From Hofstenia miamia (taxonomy: Eukaryota > Xenacoelomorpha > Acoela), in contig SCFE01000025.1 of assembly GCA_004352715.1 (NCBI GenBank), forward strand, positions 2,464,842 through 2,528,841: a stretch of 64,000 nt of DNA. Reading direction: 5' to 3'. Shown piece by piece: positions 50,195 to 52,692 of the stretch. The position numbers and the translations under genes are program-made. How positions within the stretch are numbered: position 1 is the stretch's first letter; the number at the start of each line of letters is the position of its first letter. A model generated the notes under the pieces. It had not been told where the DNA came from. It searched no databases and saw nothing but the letters and a program-made list of their open reading frames with translations.

Positions 50195-51969
50195 TAAAAA
50201 TACATTTTAGGGGTTTGAACATCATGTAAAGAAAGAGCATAACATGTGGTCATATCTCTTCTATTTTATTAGATTAGAAGAAACAAGAAGCAATGATTAT
50301 ACAGCATTGGACTTGTATATCGGCAACATGGTATGTACAGTGTGCATTGTACACTTATGCACTTTATAATGATTTTATTTTCAATAAAATCCATTAACTA
50401 AAGAATGTGATATTTATTTTGTATCAGCCTTATATGGTTACATTAAACTGATTCAAATATCTTCATTTCAAACAAGAATTCTTTTAAGTAGTTCAAATTA
50501 CATACGTTTACTGCATTTCCTATGTGTGCCGCAGTTCGGATTATTCCATAATGCAGAATTAATCATTTTTAATGATTAATCAAGCAGCTAGACATGCTTC
50601 TATTTAATAATACATTTAGATGGAAAAAGAAAATTACGATTTCTTTCCTACAAACAGAGCACTTTGTCTACAAGACGATAATGATGAGGTGGACACTAAG
50701 CTCGAAATGCTTCAACTCAAAGTAGATAAACTCCTTACCCGACAAGAAGAAATGGTATACGAATTATTTTATTTAGTTAATTATTCAAGTGTGATAAATA
50801 TATTATTGCGCACACTACACATTTTAGTGATAAAATTAATTTTTTCTAACAAATGTATTTTTTTGCACCGACTTGCCTCTTAAACACATTCTAAATTGTA
50901 TTATTACTGTGAAATCTTAAATTTTCATTACGCATTTCTTTTTTCTGCCTCACTCCGAATCAAGAACAATATAATATAAATGTAATAGGACATATTTATT
51001 TCCTATTAATATTGAAAATATCAGTTGTAGTTTCGAACCTGTCGTGTAAAATTGACAATATCAATTGGATCCACTATTTTTGAAAAGACTATAAATTTTT
51101 CCTGTGATCAGGTCCGTACGCATGATTTTCTAAAGGGGCAGAGATCTCAGTTATAACTGAGATCTCTCCCCTTTAGAAAATCATGTTTGCTTATTATTTT
51201 TTGATTTAACGTATAAATATCAATTTTGAAAACTGGAGGGAGGATATTATACCATCTACACCCTCTGCGTATGTCACTGCCTTTCATTATACGATTTTTG
51301 AATAATTCCTAGATTCAAGAAACGTATTCAGATTATTTATAAAATATATATGTGGTATTTGTGTCGATGTTCGAATTTTCGACCTCTCTACTTAATATAA
51401 TACATCTTATAATGGTTTATGCAAACCGAGAATGAATTGTACGGTATTGAGGCATTTTATAAACAGCTTTAAAGATTACACCGGAAAATTGTTTTTTTAG
51501 TTACAAATGTATTTCAAACCTGCCAATTTATTACAAATTTTTCTTCAAAATTCAGATTAATAACTTTAGATTTATTATACAATGTTACTATTTATTGGAA
51601 GATACATTTTATTTTCATAATATTCAAACATTAGTAAACCGAAGAATTGTTGAGGTTTTGTAATGTAACATGTTGACAATGCATACATTTACTTTTTAAA
51701 ATAGAGATCTTTATTAAAGTTAATGAAACTTTCATACATGTATTTTTTCAATGAACTACATTTTCTTGTACAAATTTTTAACCGTTATCCTTCATTTTCA
51801 TCAGGAAATTGCACAACTACGACAACAGAAGCATGATAAGAACGTGGAGTTTAAGCGTCAGCATCGTATTACATATCGACCTCACTCTGCCTCCCGGCCT
51901 CATTCAGGAGTGAAATTTCTCAAAGATCCCTCTTTTGTGAGACAGAAGTCTATCATGAAATCCTCCTAG
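3587..51969 (+). CDS. ITPR: Inositol 1,4,5-trisphosphate receptor homologue (gene span, 5' incomplete)
   Basis: ITPRs are tetrameric ER calcium-release channels opened by IP3. I assembled 44 exons per transcript, about 2,190 residues, all with compatible phases. In order: helical half of the IP3-binding core (3587-4184), RIH/armadillo solenoid (9192-18005), central solenoid (22080-29580), Ser/Thr-rich linker (30116-30988), RIH-associated region (31250-33858), coupling region (35995-36990), membrane domain S1-S6 (37106-43375), Cys2-His2 linker (43145-50330) and coiled coil (50211-51969). IP3 contacts Lys508, Arg511, Arg568 and Lys569 (rat ITPR1 numbering from memory) are kept; Arg504 is Lys and Tyr567 is Ser. 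The length fits an ITPR and not a ryanodine receptor (about 5,000). Residues 1 to about 430 are missing. The selectivity filter is atypical (see exon 41623-41798). Introns longer than 300 bases that have no entry of their own show nothing I recognise. Confidence 0.93.
3704..3835 (+). CDS. ITPR: ITPR-like exon 2, IP3-contact helix
   Basis: 44 codons, phase 0 to 0, after a 42-nt intron. The motif KDRQKLLR matches RERQKLMR of ITPR1, where Arg504, Lys508 and Arg511 bind IP3 phosphates. Here the first is Lys and the other two are conserved. Confidence 0.88.
3999..4184 (+). CDS. ITPR: ITPR-like exon 3, IP3-contact loop
   Basis: 62 codons, phase 0 to 0. SRKNELYIAKQ corresponds to YRKNQEYIAKQ of ITPR1 (Tyr567-Arg568-Lys569): both basic contacts are kept and Tyr is Ser. 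Strong GTAAGT donor. Confidence 0.92.
6538..6790 (-). other. unidentified open minus-strand stretch inside ITPR intron 3
   Basis: About 80 codons without a stop read on the minus strand, with protein-like composition (for example IQKQWILPLCEDPVNSLRI), ending at a stop at 6538-6540. A further 112-codon frame lies just downstream on the same strand (6034-6372). I recognise no family, see no convincing start, and cannot tell a nested gene, an old mobile element or chance. Confidence 0.2.
8609..8945. mobile_element. non-autonomous hAT element (MITE) with 8-bp target duplication
   Basis: The 321-bp element at 8617-8937 begins CAGACTTGTCAACGAG and ends with the near-perfect inverted copy CTCGTTGATAAGTCTG. 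It is flanked by identical 8-bp repeats CATCAGAA at 8609-8616 and 8938-8945. CAG-type ends plus an 8-bp duplication are the hallmark of the hAT superfamily. Both arms are rich in the word GGCTCG. There is no transposase inside, so it would have moved in trans. Confidence 0.88.
9192..9314 (+). CDS. ITPR: ITPR-like exon 4
   Basis: 41 codons, phase 0 to 0. Reads VTELIRDNRQIVDRIP, the ITPR1 block ITALLHNNRKLLEKHI of the first RIH region, continuing directly from exon 3. Confidence 0.9.
9464..9583 (+). CDS. ITPR: ITPR-like exon 5
   Basis: 40 codons, phase 0 to 0. YRYLDMLNVLCVCDG matches PRFLDYLSDLC of ITPR1 and the CVCNG block of ryanodine receptors, a signature of the shared RIH domain. Confidence 0.92.
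9726..9923 (+). CDS. ITPR: ITPR-like exon 6
   Basis: 66 codons, phase 0 to 0. Ends VKFLVHQLELFEKL, equivalent to the ITPR1 stretch YYRYQLNLFARMCL. The preceding part is variable in the family. Confidence 0.88.
10946..11078 (+). CDS. ITPR: ITPR-like exon 7
   Basis: 44 codons plus 1 nt. Reads LKDERLPSDLRAKYCSLII, the counterpart of CMSDENLPYDLRASFCRLM in ITPR1. It is separated from exon 8 by a 38-nt intron. Confidence 0.93.
11117..11226 (+). CDS. ITPR: ITPR-like exon 8
   Basis: Opens in phase 1 and ends in phase 0. Reads LFIDIGDNFSVLNRVKLTF, following the LRAxxC block as in ITPRs. The next intron is 46 nt. Confidence 0.9.
11273..11395 (+). CDS. ITPR: ITPR-like exon 9
   Basis: 41 codons, phase 0 to 0, containing FPALREWVEKFLDNTKDM, aligned with FAQTMEFVEEYLRDVV of ITPR1. 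Confidence 0.88.
12151..12200. repeat. (TA)n followed by (GCAT)n microsatellite
   Basis: A TA run of about 30 bases passes into four GCAT-type units just upstream of the acceptor at 12221. Confidence 0.9.
12222..12363 (+). CDS. ITPR: ITPR-like exon 10
   Basis: 47 codons plus 1 nt. VLRMVYYLATFGYYQGDDV matches VVNLARNLIYFGFYNFSDL of ITPR1. The GTGAGC donor leaves phase 1. Confidence 0.9.
13455..13552 (+). CDS. ITPR: ITPR-like exon 11
   Basis: Opens in phase 1 and ends in phase 0. It is a linker sequence of low conservation, called because it keeps the frame between exons 10 and 12. Donor GTTTTA is weak. Confidence 0.75.
13584..13687 (+). CDS. ITPR: ITPR-like exon 12
   Basis: 34 codons plus 2 nt, after a 31-nt intron. 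Reads VNEIRIFSHGIRFSD and VDVCALR, joining in phase to the conserved block of exon 13. Confidence 0.82.
14158..14422 (+). CDS. ITPR: ITPR-like exon 13
   Basis: 88 codons, phase 2 to 0. AMDVLEIIFNLRFNNRLEKF is the KFLMNLRLDYRISYLL block of ITPRs. The rest leads into the second RIH region. Confidence 0.93.
15141..15385 (+). CDS. ITPR: ITPR-like exon 14
   Basis: 81 codons plus 2 nt. LLTRYFSAHDLLFERAVQAQ followed by VINKESVEMF mirrors [20 protein letters not shown] and VTSQDVDNYK of ITPR1, one of the clearest ITPR-specific matches. Confidence 0.94.
16294..16417 (+). CDS. ITPR: ITPR-like exon 15
   Basis: Phase 2 to 0, 41 codons. DILYNQGIIADIFDLLGQ matches LLRNMGAHAVVLELLQIP of ITPR1. Confidence 0.88.
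17090..17139. repeat. near-perfect hairpin in ITPR intron 15
   Basis: Two 24-nt arms (GCTAGCCATGGACTTCTAAA and its inverse) pair with almost no loop. Two arm positions differ. Could be a tiny MITE or a structured RNA element. Confidence 0.7.
17247..17297 (+). CDS. ITPR: ITPR-like exon 16
   Basis: 17 codons, phase 0 to 0, with good splice sites (TTTCAG and GTAAGT). It links the LL block of exon 15 to exon 17. Confidence 0.75.
17466..17627 (+). CDS. ITPR: ITPR-like exon 17
   Basis: 54 codons, phase 0 to 0. FNFLKVMARDNPDVQQRLFD matches [20 protein letters not shown] of ITPR1. It ends AEALTE, immediately before the duplicated exon 18 position. Confidence 0.93.
17767..18005 (+). CDS. ITPR: ITPR-like exon 18a (first of two homologous, probably mutually exclusive exons)
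   Basis: 79 codons plus 2 nt, entering in phase 0 and leaving in phase 2 if the GTATGC donor at 18006 is used. It carries VF, a Cys, PKDF, VPQFLGILQAAVKVE and NLPIKGNQARVMKFF, aligned with the ITPR1 block that begins IFMNN and contains FLQTIVKAEG. The same motif order recurs in exon 18b (22080-22306). An alternative donor at 17999 (GTAAAA) would leave phase 1 and break the frame into exon 19. Confidence 0.85.
18006..22079 (+). other. interval between the two alternative exons 18a and 18b
   Basis: About 4.1 kb with no further copy of the exon 18 motif that I can see. Holds copy A of a dispersed repeat (about 18396-19060). No other gene recognised. Confidence 0.5.
18396..19060. repeat. dispersed repeat, copy A
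   Basis: Shares words with 49060-49570 in the same order: CCTAATGTT, GCCCATGGGA, CACGAACTAAT, TGTCTTTAATT and TGGACAAAGCGGTTT. Copies differ by many substitutions. Family unknown. Confidence 0.5.
22080..22306 (+). CDS. ITPR: ITPR-like exon 18b (second of two homologous, probably mutually exclusive exons)
   Basis: 75 codons plus 2 nt, entering in phase 0 and leaving in phase 2 at a consensus GTGAGT donor (22307). It repeats the order of exon 18a: VF, Cys, P, VPRLLTLLENIIKVK, then NIPLKRNQAAVIKGF. Exon 17 can join it, and it joins exon 19 in frame (aa|a, Lys). Because its length is not a multiple of three, including both 18a and 18b would shift the frame. Confidence 0.88.
22790..22871 (+). CDS. 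ITPR: ITPR-like exon 19
   Basis: Phase 2 to 0, 27 codons. LHYFVNLVDLLATCAE matches MYHIHLVELLAVCTEG of ITPR1. Confidence 0.93.
22872..25810 (+). other. ITPR intron 19 (2.9 kb)
   Basis: Contains the dead Tc1 element and, at 23443-23477 and 23984-24020, two diverged copies of a word beginning TTCACA(G/A)CAAAGTTTT. Nothing else recognised. Confidence 0.55.
24130..25195 (-). mobile_element. degenerate Tc1-type transposon with broken transposase
   Basis: Minus-strand fragments in several frames give an N-terminal helix-turn-helix (FKHLEGMSQRNIARLV, about 24750-24935), the first catalytic Asp (HWSNVIFSDES, about 24500), KYGGKSVMVWGA (about 24340) and the second Asp block QDGAPCHTSK (about 24200). 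The DDE third acidic residue is not found. The upstream end has a terminus reading CAGTACTGGAAAAAAG (25195 downward) beside a TA, with a second copy of the same word about 195 bp inward (24970-25000), an IR/DR-like arrangement. The other end is missing. Stops and frameshifts show it is dead. Confidence 0.87.
25811..25995 (+). CDS. ITPR: ITPR-like exon 20
   Basis: 61 codons plus 2 nt. GENKFIESICQTIFSVDELL then FLLWVYINTGDD match [20 protein letters not shown] and FLNHCYVDTEVE of ITPR1. Donor GTAAAA at 25996. Confidence 0.9.
26597..26966 (+). CDS. ITPR: ITPR-like exon 21
   Basis: Phase 2 to 0, 123 codons, the longest exon. It covers the central solenoid (WTVFYIFEAVVPFLDIFYKN and following), where ITPRs are helical but weakly conserved. 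Confidence 0.85.
27312..27513 (+). CDS. ITPR: ITPR-like exon 22
   Basis: 67 codons plus 1 nt, ending at a GTAAGT donor. Central solenoid, no strong motif, called on open frame, splice sites and phase. Confidence 0.8.
27854..28001 (+). CDS. ITPR: ITPR-like exon 23
   Basis: Phase 1 in, phase 2 out. LGEDFQTLVECFTKKDIKET then LIDCVW, completed by exon 24. Confidence 0.82.
28019..28265. repeat. (CT)n microsatellite and 208-N assembly gap
   Basis: A CT run (28019-28057) passes into N at 28058-28265, inside ITPR intron 23. The open frames seen across it are artefacts of the N run. Confidence 0.95.
28460..28612 (+). CDS. ITPR: ITPR-like exon 24
   Basis: Phase 2 in, phase 2 out. ASRLTVVCLKLLRAFI aligns with the ITPR1 stretch ENEEKLCIKVLQTLREMM. 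Confidence 0.88.
28774..28930 (+). CDS. ITPR: ITPR-like exon 25
   Basis: Phase 2 to 0, 52 codons. VQCSLNKLSAIEKVVPLLTK then ETLSFLVSLLYNGNLEVQ match VQCHLDKEGASNLVIDLI and ILLAIALLEGGNTTIQ of ITPR1, a strong ITPR-specific block. Confidence 0.94.
29483..29580 (+). CDS. ITPR: ITPR-like exon 26
   Basis: Phase 0 in, phase 2 out. TFFFSIKNHMQISLMATKEK corresponds to KFFKVFYDRMKVAQQEIK of ITPR1. Confidence 0.9.
30116..30293 (+). CDS. ITPR: ITPR-like exon 27, Ser/Thr-rich regulatory linker
   Basis: Phase 2 to 0, 59 codons. After a helical start it becomes basic and Ser/Thr-rich (SKMSLKQLYSSTTSLR), a likely disordered phosphorylation region like the coupling linker of ITPRs. If the next intron were kept, a stop at 30297-30299 would follow at once. 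Confidence 0.85.
30878..30988 (+). CDS. ITPR: ITPR-like exon 28, linker
   Basis: 37 codons, phase 0 to 0. Lys- and Ser/Thr-rich (LGTPKKSLMDNGY), low conservation. A 37-codon in-frame unit, so skipping it would keep the frame. Confidence 0.75.
31250..31384 (+). CDS. ITPR: ITPR-like exon 29, start of RIH-associated region
   Basis: 45 codons, phase 0 to 0. VLKLLGLMCDGQHNEIQ matches ILRFLQLLCENHNRDLQ, the opening of the RIH-associated (RIH_assoc) domain. Confidence 0.93.
31756..31905 (+). CDS. ITPR: ITPR-like exon 30, RIH-associated region
   Basis: 50 codons, phase 0 to 0. HYLRDQPDNIKSINLIAEII corresponds to [20 protein letters not shown] of ITPR1. Confidence 0.94.
32073..32174 (+). CDS. ITPR: ITPR-like exon 31
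   Basis: 34 codons, phase 0 to 0. GNFHNQIVCFEHKIIDYVNH matches [20 protein letters not shown] of ITPR1. Confidence 0.92.
32175..33699 (+). other. ITPR intron 31 (1.5 kb)
   Basis: Around 32940-33030 there is a cluster of ATCGA/TCGAT words resembling the ends of hAT-like non-autonomous elements seen elsewhere in the window, but I could not find paired ends or a target duplication. Confidence 0.35.
33700..33858 (+). CDS. ITPR: ITPR-like exon 32
   Basis: 53 codons, phase 0 to 0. LDLKKTVSELIVALIEENNP matches [20 protein letters not shown]. The following intron is 2.1 kb and holds nothing recognised. Confidence 0.92.
35995..36130 (+). CDS. ITPR: ITPR-like exon 33
   Basis: 45 codons plus 1 nt. 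ILDVGFRYFHILLRLRD is the ITPR1 block VGHNIYILAHQLARHN that precedes the membrane domain. Confidence 0.88.
36635..36765 (+). CDS. ITPR: ITPR-like exon 34
   Basis: Phase 1 to 0. MSIEVLKDNNLQKIHFKV aligns with the [21 protein letters not shown] block of ITPRs. Confidence 0.9.
36821..36990 (+). CDS. ITPR: ITPR-like exon 35
   Basis: 56 codons plus 2 nt, after a 55-nt intron. Contains NKQRDFVDWSADIIND, the counterpart of DEQGSKINDFFLRSEDL, the cytosolic stretch before S1. Confidence 0.9.
37106..37198 (+). CDS. ITPR: ITPR-like exon 36, membrane segment S1
   Basis: Phase 2 in, phase 2 out. HKLVIMVTLILNLVMLLSFT is one hydrophobic helix, placed as S1 of the channel. Confidence 0.92.
37199..39027 (+). 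other. ITPR intron 36 (1.8 kb)
   Basis: Contains a minus-strand LINE 3' remnant (37915-38160). The remainder shows nothing I recognise. Confidence 0.5.
37915..38160 (-). mobile_element. LINE ORF2 C-terminal remnant
   Basis: About 80 open minus-strand codons containing ASNIWNDLENEIRVEKNFKK, the usual tail of CR1/jockey-type reverse transcriptases (IWN.LP..IR...S...FK). Ends at a stop at 37915-37917. The catalytic domain is absent. Confidence 0.65.
39028..39177 (+). CDS. ITPR: ITPR-like exon 37, membrane segment S2
   Basis: Phase 2 in, phase 2 out. WYPYFLYTFGGIHVVLSFIL and on to AYFI forms the S2 helix. Acceptor after TTTAG at 39027. Confidence 0.92.
39218..39308 (+). CDS. ITPR: ITPR-like exon 38, start of S3
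   Basis: Phase 2 to 0, after a 40-nt intron. Ends KFFTAQTIYYL, continued by IFFALSFS in exon 39. Confidence 0.88.
39590..39720 (-). mobile_element. possible LINE tail fragment
   Basis: The minus strand reads NLWSRLPLKVRKIKLNKFKR, similar to the W..LP..IR...FK tail of LINE reverse transcriptases. Short and weak. Confidence 0.35.
40201..40324 (+). CDS. ITPR: ITPR-like exon 39, S3-S4
   Basis: 41 codons plus 1 nt. FFDGYFYCVHLFHIVPRSQM then MRVLQAVTLNG matches [20 protein letters not shown] and LNVIKSVTRNG of ITPR1, the S4 and S4-S5 linker. Confidence 0.95.
40370..41264 (-). mobile_element. dead LINE fragment, reverse transcriptase C-terminal part
   Basis: The minus strand reads FEWIMFGNITRSLQ, then SLVRDLGVYVRNDLYWSHKL, then LYKTMILSILMYASSVW, the thumb region of CR1/jockey-type reverse transcriptases. 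After a stop at 40698 the tail continues in another frame (QYNDMAVFNALLHDIYD). A short (TAA)n run at 40377-40397 may be its 3' end. No catalytic F/YADD is present, so it is 5'-truncated and frame-broken. It lies antisense in intron 39. Confidence 0.8.
41623..41798 (+). CDS. ITPR: ITPR-like exon 40, S5, luminal turret and first part of the pore loop
   Basis: Phase 1 to 0. GKSLLLVAVLGVLIIWIYAV is S5. The luminal turret is very short (RYAFIDDDG) compared with the long glycosylated loop of vertebrate ITPRs. CNTMLQC keeps the two luminal cysteines (CETLLMC in ITPR1). The exon ends SLRFGIIEGIQN. Aligned without gaps to the cysteine pair and to YD..FF of S6, this puts GIQN plus YV of the next exon where GGGVGD should be. 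Confidence 0.94.
42163..42209. repeat. (AT)n microsatellite
   Basis: An AT dinucleotide run in the intron that separates the two exons of the pore loop. Confidence 0.9.
43145..43375 (+). CDS. ITPR: ITPR-like exon 41, pore loop end, S6 and Cys pair of the linker
   Basis: 77 codons, phase 0 to 0. VRMLYDVTFFIIFVTILMNI and IFGIIVDTFSELR are S6, matching the LNLIFGVIIDTFADLR gate helix of ITPR1. The exon then reads CFICSRSNYDFEHYG, the CxxC half of the Cys2-His2 linker. Confidence 0.96.
44280..44797 (-). CDS. PAL: PAL exon 3 (C-terminal propeller blades, stop)
   Basis: Residues 256-426. Reads HFCKPTDVAV, IYIADGYCNSRV, KVVHSISI and EMPHDVAVYDGVIYVAD, all PAL signatures. Stop at 44280-44282. The TTTTAG acceptor supplies GT to complete Gly255. 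Confidence 0.94.
44280..48547 (-). CDS. PAL: Peptidyl-alpha-hydroxyglycine alpha-amidating lyase, single-function (three exons)
   Basis: PAL cleaves peptidyl-alpha-hydroxyglycine to the amidated peptide and glyoxylate, the last step of neuropeptide and hormone amidation in the secretory pathway. Exons on the minus strand: 48547-48321, 47436-46901, 44797-44280, joined in phase 2 (Ser76) and phase 1 (Gly255), for 426 residues. Residues 1-25 look like a signal peptide. An acidic stretch (about 115-156) precedes the six-bladed propeller. Family residues are intact: zinc ligands His220 (YLPHG), His315 (VVHS) and His388 (MPHD), catalytic Arg178 (HRNG) and Tyr287 (DGYCNSR), and the Cys268-Cys288 pair. 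The second cysteine pair of rat PAL is not seen. No monooxygenase (PHM) domain is attached, as in insect PALs. It lies entirely inside an ITPR intron, antisense. Confidence 0.92.
45100..46010. repeat. repeat cluster built from GGCGCTTTGTC words
   Basis: GGCGCTT(TG) words occur in both orientations at about 45108-45160, 45795-45815 and 45960-46010, within PAL intron 2. This may be a decayed foldback element; I could not define exact ends or a target duplication. Confidence 0.4.
46901..47436 (-). CDS. PAL: PAL exon 2 (acidic stretch and first propeller blades)
   Basis: Residues 77-254. Asp/Glu-rich segments are followed by LRVSGVTFINEDLYIIHRNG, GKMYLPHGISSDHKGNIWTT and KVLLQL. The donor GTAAGA (on the minus strand at 46900) leaves phase 1. 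Confidence 0.94.
47750..47930. repeat. dispersed repeat, copy B
   Basis: Shares ATTCCTGT, TAATGTTCAGA and ATGGCAAC-type words in order with 49060-49200, on the other side of PAL exon 1. Confidence 0.45.
48321..48547 (-). CDS. PAL: PAL exon 1 (signal peptide)
   Basis: 75 codons plus 2 nt. I start at the ATG at 48547 because MALELYNLVLAYLIV gives a compact signal peptide; an in-frame ATG 14 codons upstream (48589) would bury it. The GTAAGA donor leaves phase 2 and joins exon 2 in frame. Confidence 0.8.
49060..49570. repeat. dispersed repeat, copy C
   Basis: The longest copy of the family with copies at 18396-19060 and 47750-47930. It shares GCCCATGGGA, CACGAACTAAT, TGTCTTTAATT and GTGGACAAAGCGG in the same order and orientation as copy A. 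Confidence 0.5.
49980..50089. repeat. (AT)n tract and 79-N assembly gap
   Basis: An AT run (about 49981-50010) enters an N run at 50011-50089, directly adjoining the inverted repeat at 50090-50257. Confidence 0.95.
50090..50257. repeat. long palindrome covering the start of an ITPR exon
   Basis: About 69 nt at 50090-50158 are the inverse complement of 50189-50257, separated by an (AT)n core. The right arm contains the acceptor and first 47 bases of the ITPR exon at 50211; the left arm is an inverted copy that ends at the N gap. Real inverted duplication or an assembly fold-back. Confidence 0.9.
50211..50330 (+). CDS. ITPR: ITPR-like exon 42, His pair of the linker domain
   Basis: 40 codons, phase 0 to 0. 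FEHHVKKEHNMWSYL supplies the two His of the Cys2-His2 linker (FEEHIKEEHNMWHYL in ITPR1), and TRSNDYTALDLYIGNM matches DSTEYTGPESYVAEM. Acceptor CATTTTAG at 50203-50210. Confidence 0.95.
50620..50754 (+). CDS. ITPR: ITPR-like exon 43, C-terminal tail
   Basis: 45 codons, phase 0 to 0. MEKENYDFFPTNRAL matches IKERNLDWFPRMRAM, then KLEMLQLKVDKLLTRQEEM starts the tetramer coiled coil. Confidence 0.94.
51121..51186. repeat. near-perfect hairpin in the intron before exon 44a
   Basis: CATGATTTTCTAAAGGGG and the following bases to 51153 are mirrored to 51186 with one inserted base and no loop. Arms are about 32 nt. Possibly a tiny foldback element or a hairpin RNA. Confidence 0.8.
51805..51969 (+). 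CDS. ITPR: ITPR-like exon 44a, terminal exon (coiled coil end, stop)
   Basis: 54 codons and a TAG at 51967-51969. EIAQLRQQKHDKNVEF continues the heptads of exon 43, then a basic His/Pro/Ser tail (TYRPHSASRPHSG). A GTAAGA donor overlaps the stop codon, but splicing there to 52594 would restore TAG, so this is taken as a true end. Confidence 0.85.
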   Translation, partial: EIAQLRQQKHDKNVEFKRQHRITYRPHSASRPHSGVKFLKDPSFVRQKSIMKSS

Positions 51970-52593
51970 TAAGATACACTCAAAAAAAATTGTTTTCTAT
52001 TTTCATCTAGCGGCCTAACACTTCTTTGGACTTCTACTAACAAATAATTTTCATTATCACTTGTTGACTTTTAGTTCTCAAAAGCCTAAAAATTTTGGGC
52101 TCTTATTAAAAAACTATTTCCTCCACCAACGTTTTCAAATTATAAATGAATGATATTAATTCAAATTTGTGAAAAAAGCTCTATTCTTTTAGTCTACTCG
52201 TTTGCTCCACATATAACAATAACTTTTTCTAGATTACTTTACCTGGTGTATATATGTGGTTAGAATCTGTCGAGTTTCATATAAATCTTTAAATAAGCAT
52301 AATTTGAAATGTTGCCTTTGCGTCTTTCAGCCTCTTAAAAGCATAAAATGAAACTTTTATGTAAATGCTGGCTATAGAAATGCAATTGATTCTACGTAAA
52401 TGTGTTTCAACTTCTCTCTTGTCACGACGTCGGCCTAAATTTTGCTATCAAAATATAAAAATCGTCTATCTAATTTTTATAGAAACCTTTGTATCATAAT
52501 TCCCTAACTAATTCTATCTGTGCTTAATAAATTTCTTACTAATCCTGTCGAAGTACTTTAATATAGCTTCTTTAAATACATAGCGTTCTTTAG

Positions 52594-52692
52594 GAAATGG
52601 TGGCATTGAAGACGAATATGAAGAAAAAACGTGAGGAATGGAAACGAGAGATGCAAGCAAAAACAAACCAAATGTTCAATTTTGCTTCTTGA
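52594..52692 (+). CDS. ITPR: ITPR-like exon 44b, candidate alternative terminal exon
   Basis: 32 codons and TGA at 52690-52692 after a TTCTTTAG acceptor. EMVALKTNMKKKREEWKREM could follow exon 43 in phase 0 and continue the coiled coil with a different, Lys/Glu-rich end. It resembles the ELKDQMTEQRKQKQR end of ITPR1 as much as 44a does. No transcript evidence is available to me. Confidence 0.55.
   Translation, partial: EMVALKTNMKKKREEWKREMQAKTNQMFNFAS

Larger units (their letters stand above)
43376..50210 (+). other. ITPR intron 41 (6.8 kb) hosting an antisense gene
   Basis: Holds the minus-strand PAL gene (44280-48547), repeats rich in GGCGCTT (45100-46010), two copies of a dispersed repeat, AT microsatellites (43632-43652, 49980-50010) and a 79-N gap (50011-50089). 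Confidence 0.85.

Noticed and set aside
3587-51969. Identity as a ryanodine receptor
   Set aside because: The region after the RIH domains is far too short, there are no SPRY repeats, and the ITPR-specific blocks (FSxxxxLL..AVQ, VQCSLNK, EHNMW) are present. A few blocks do look ryanodine-receptor-like, as expected from shared ancestry.
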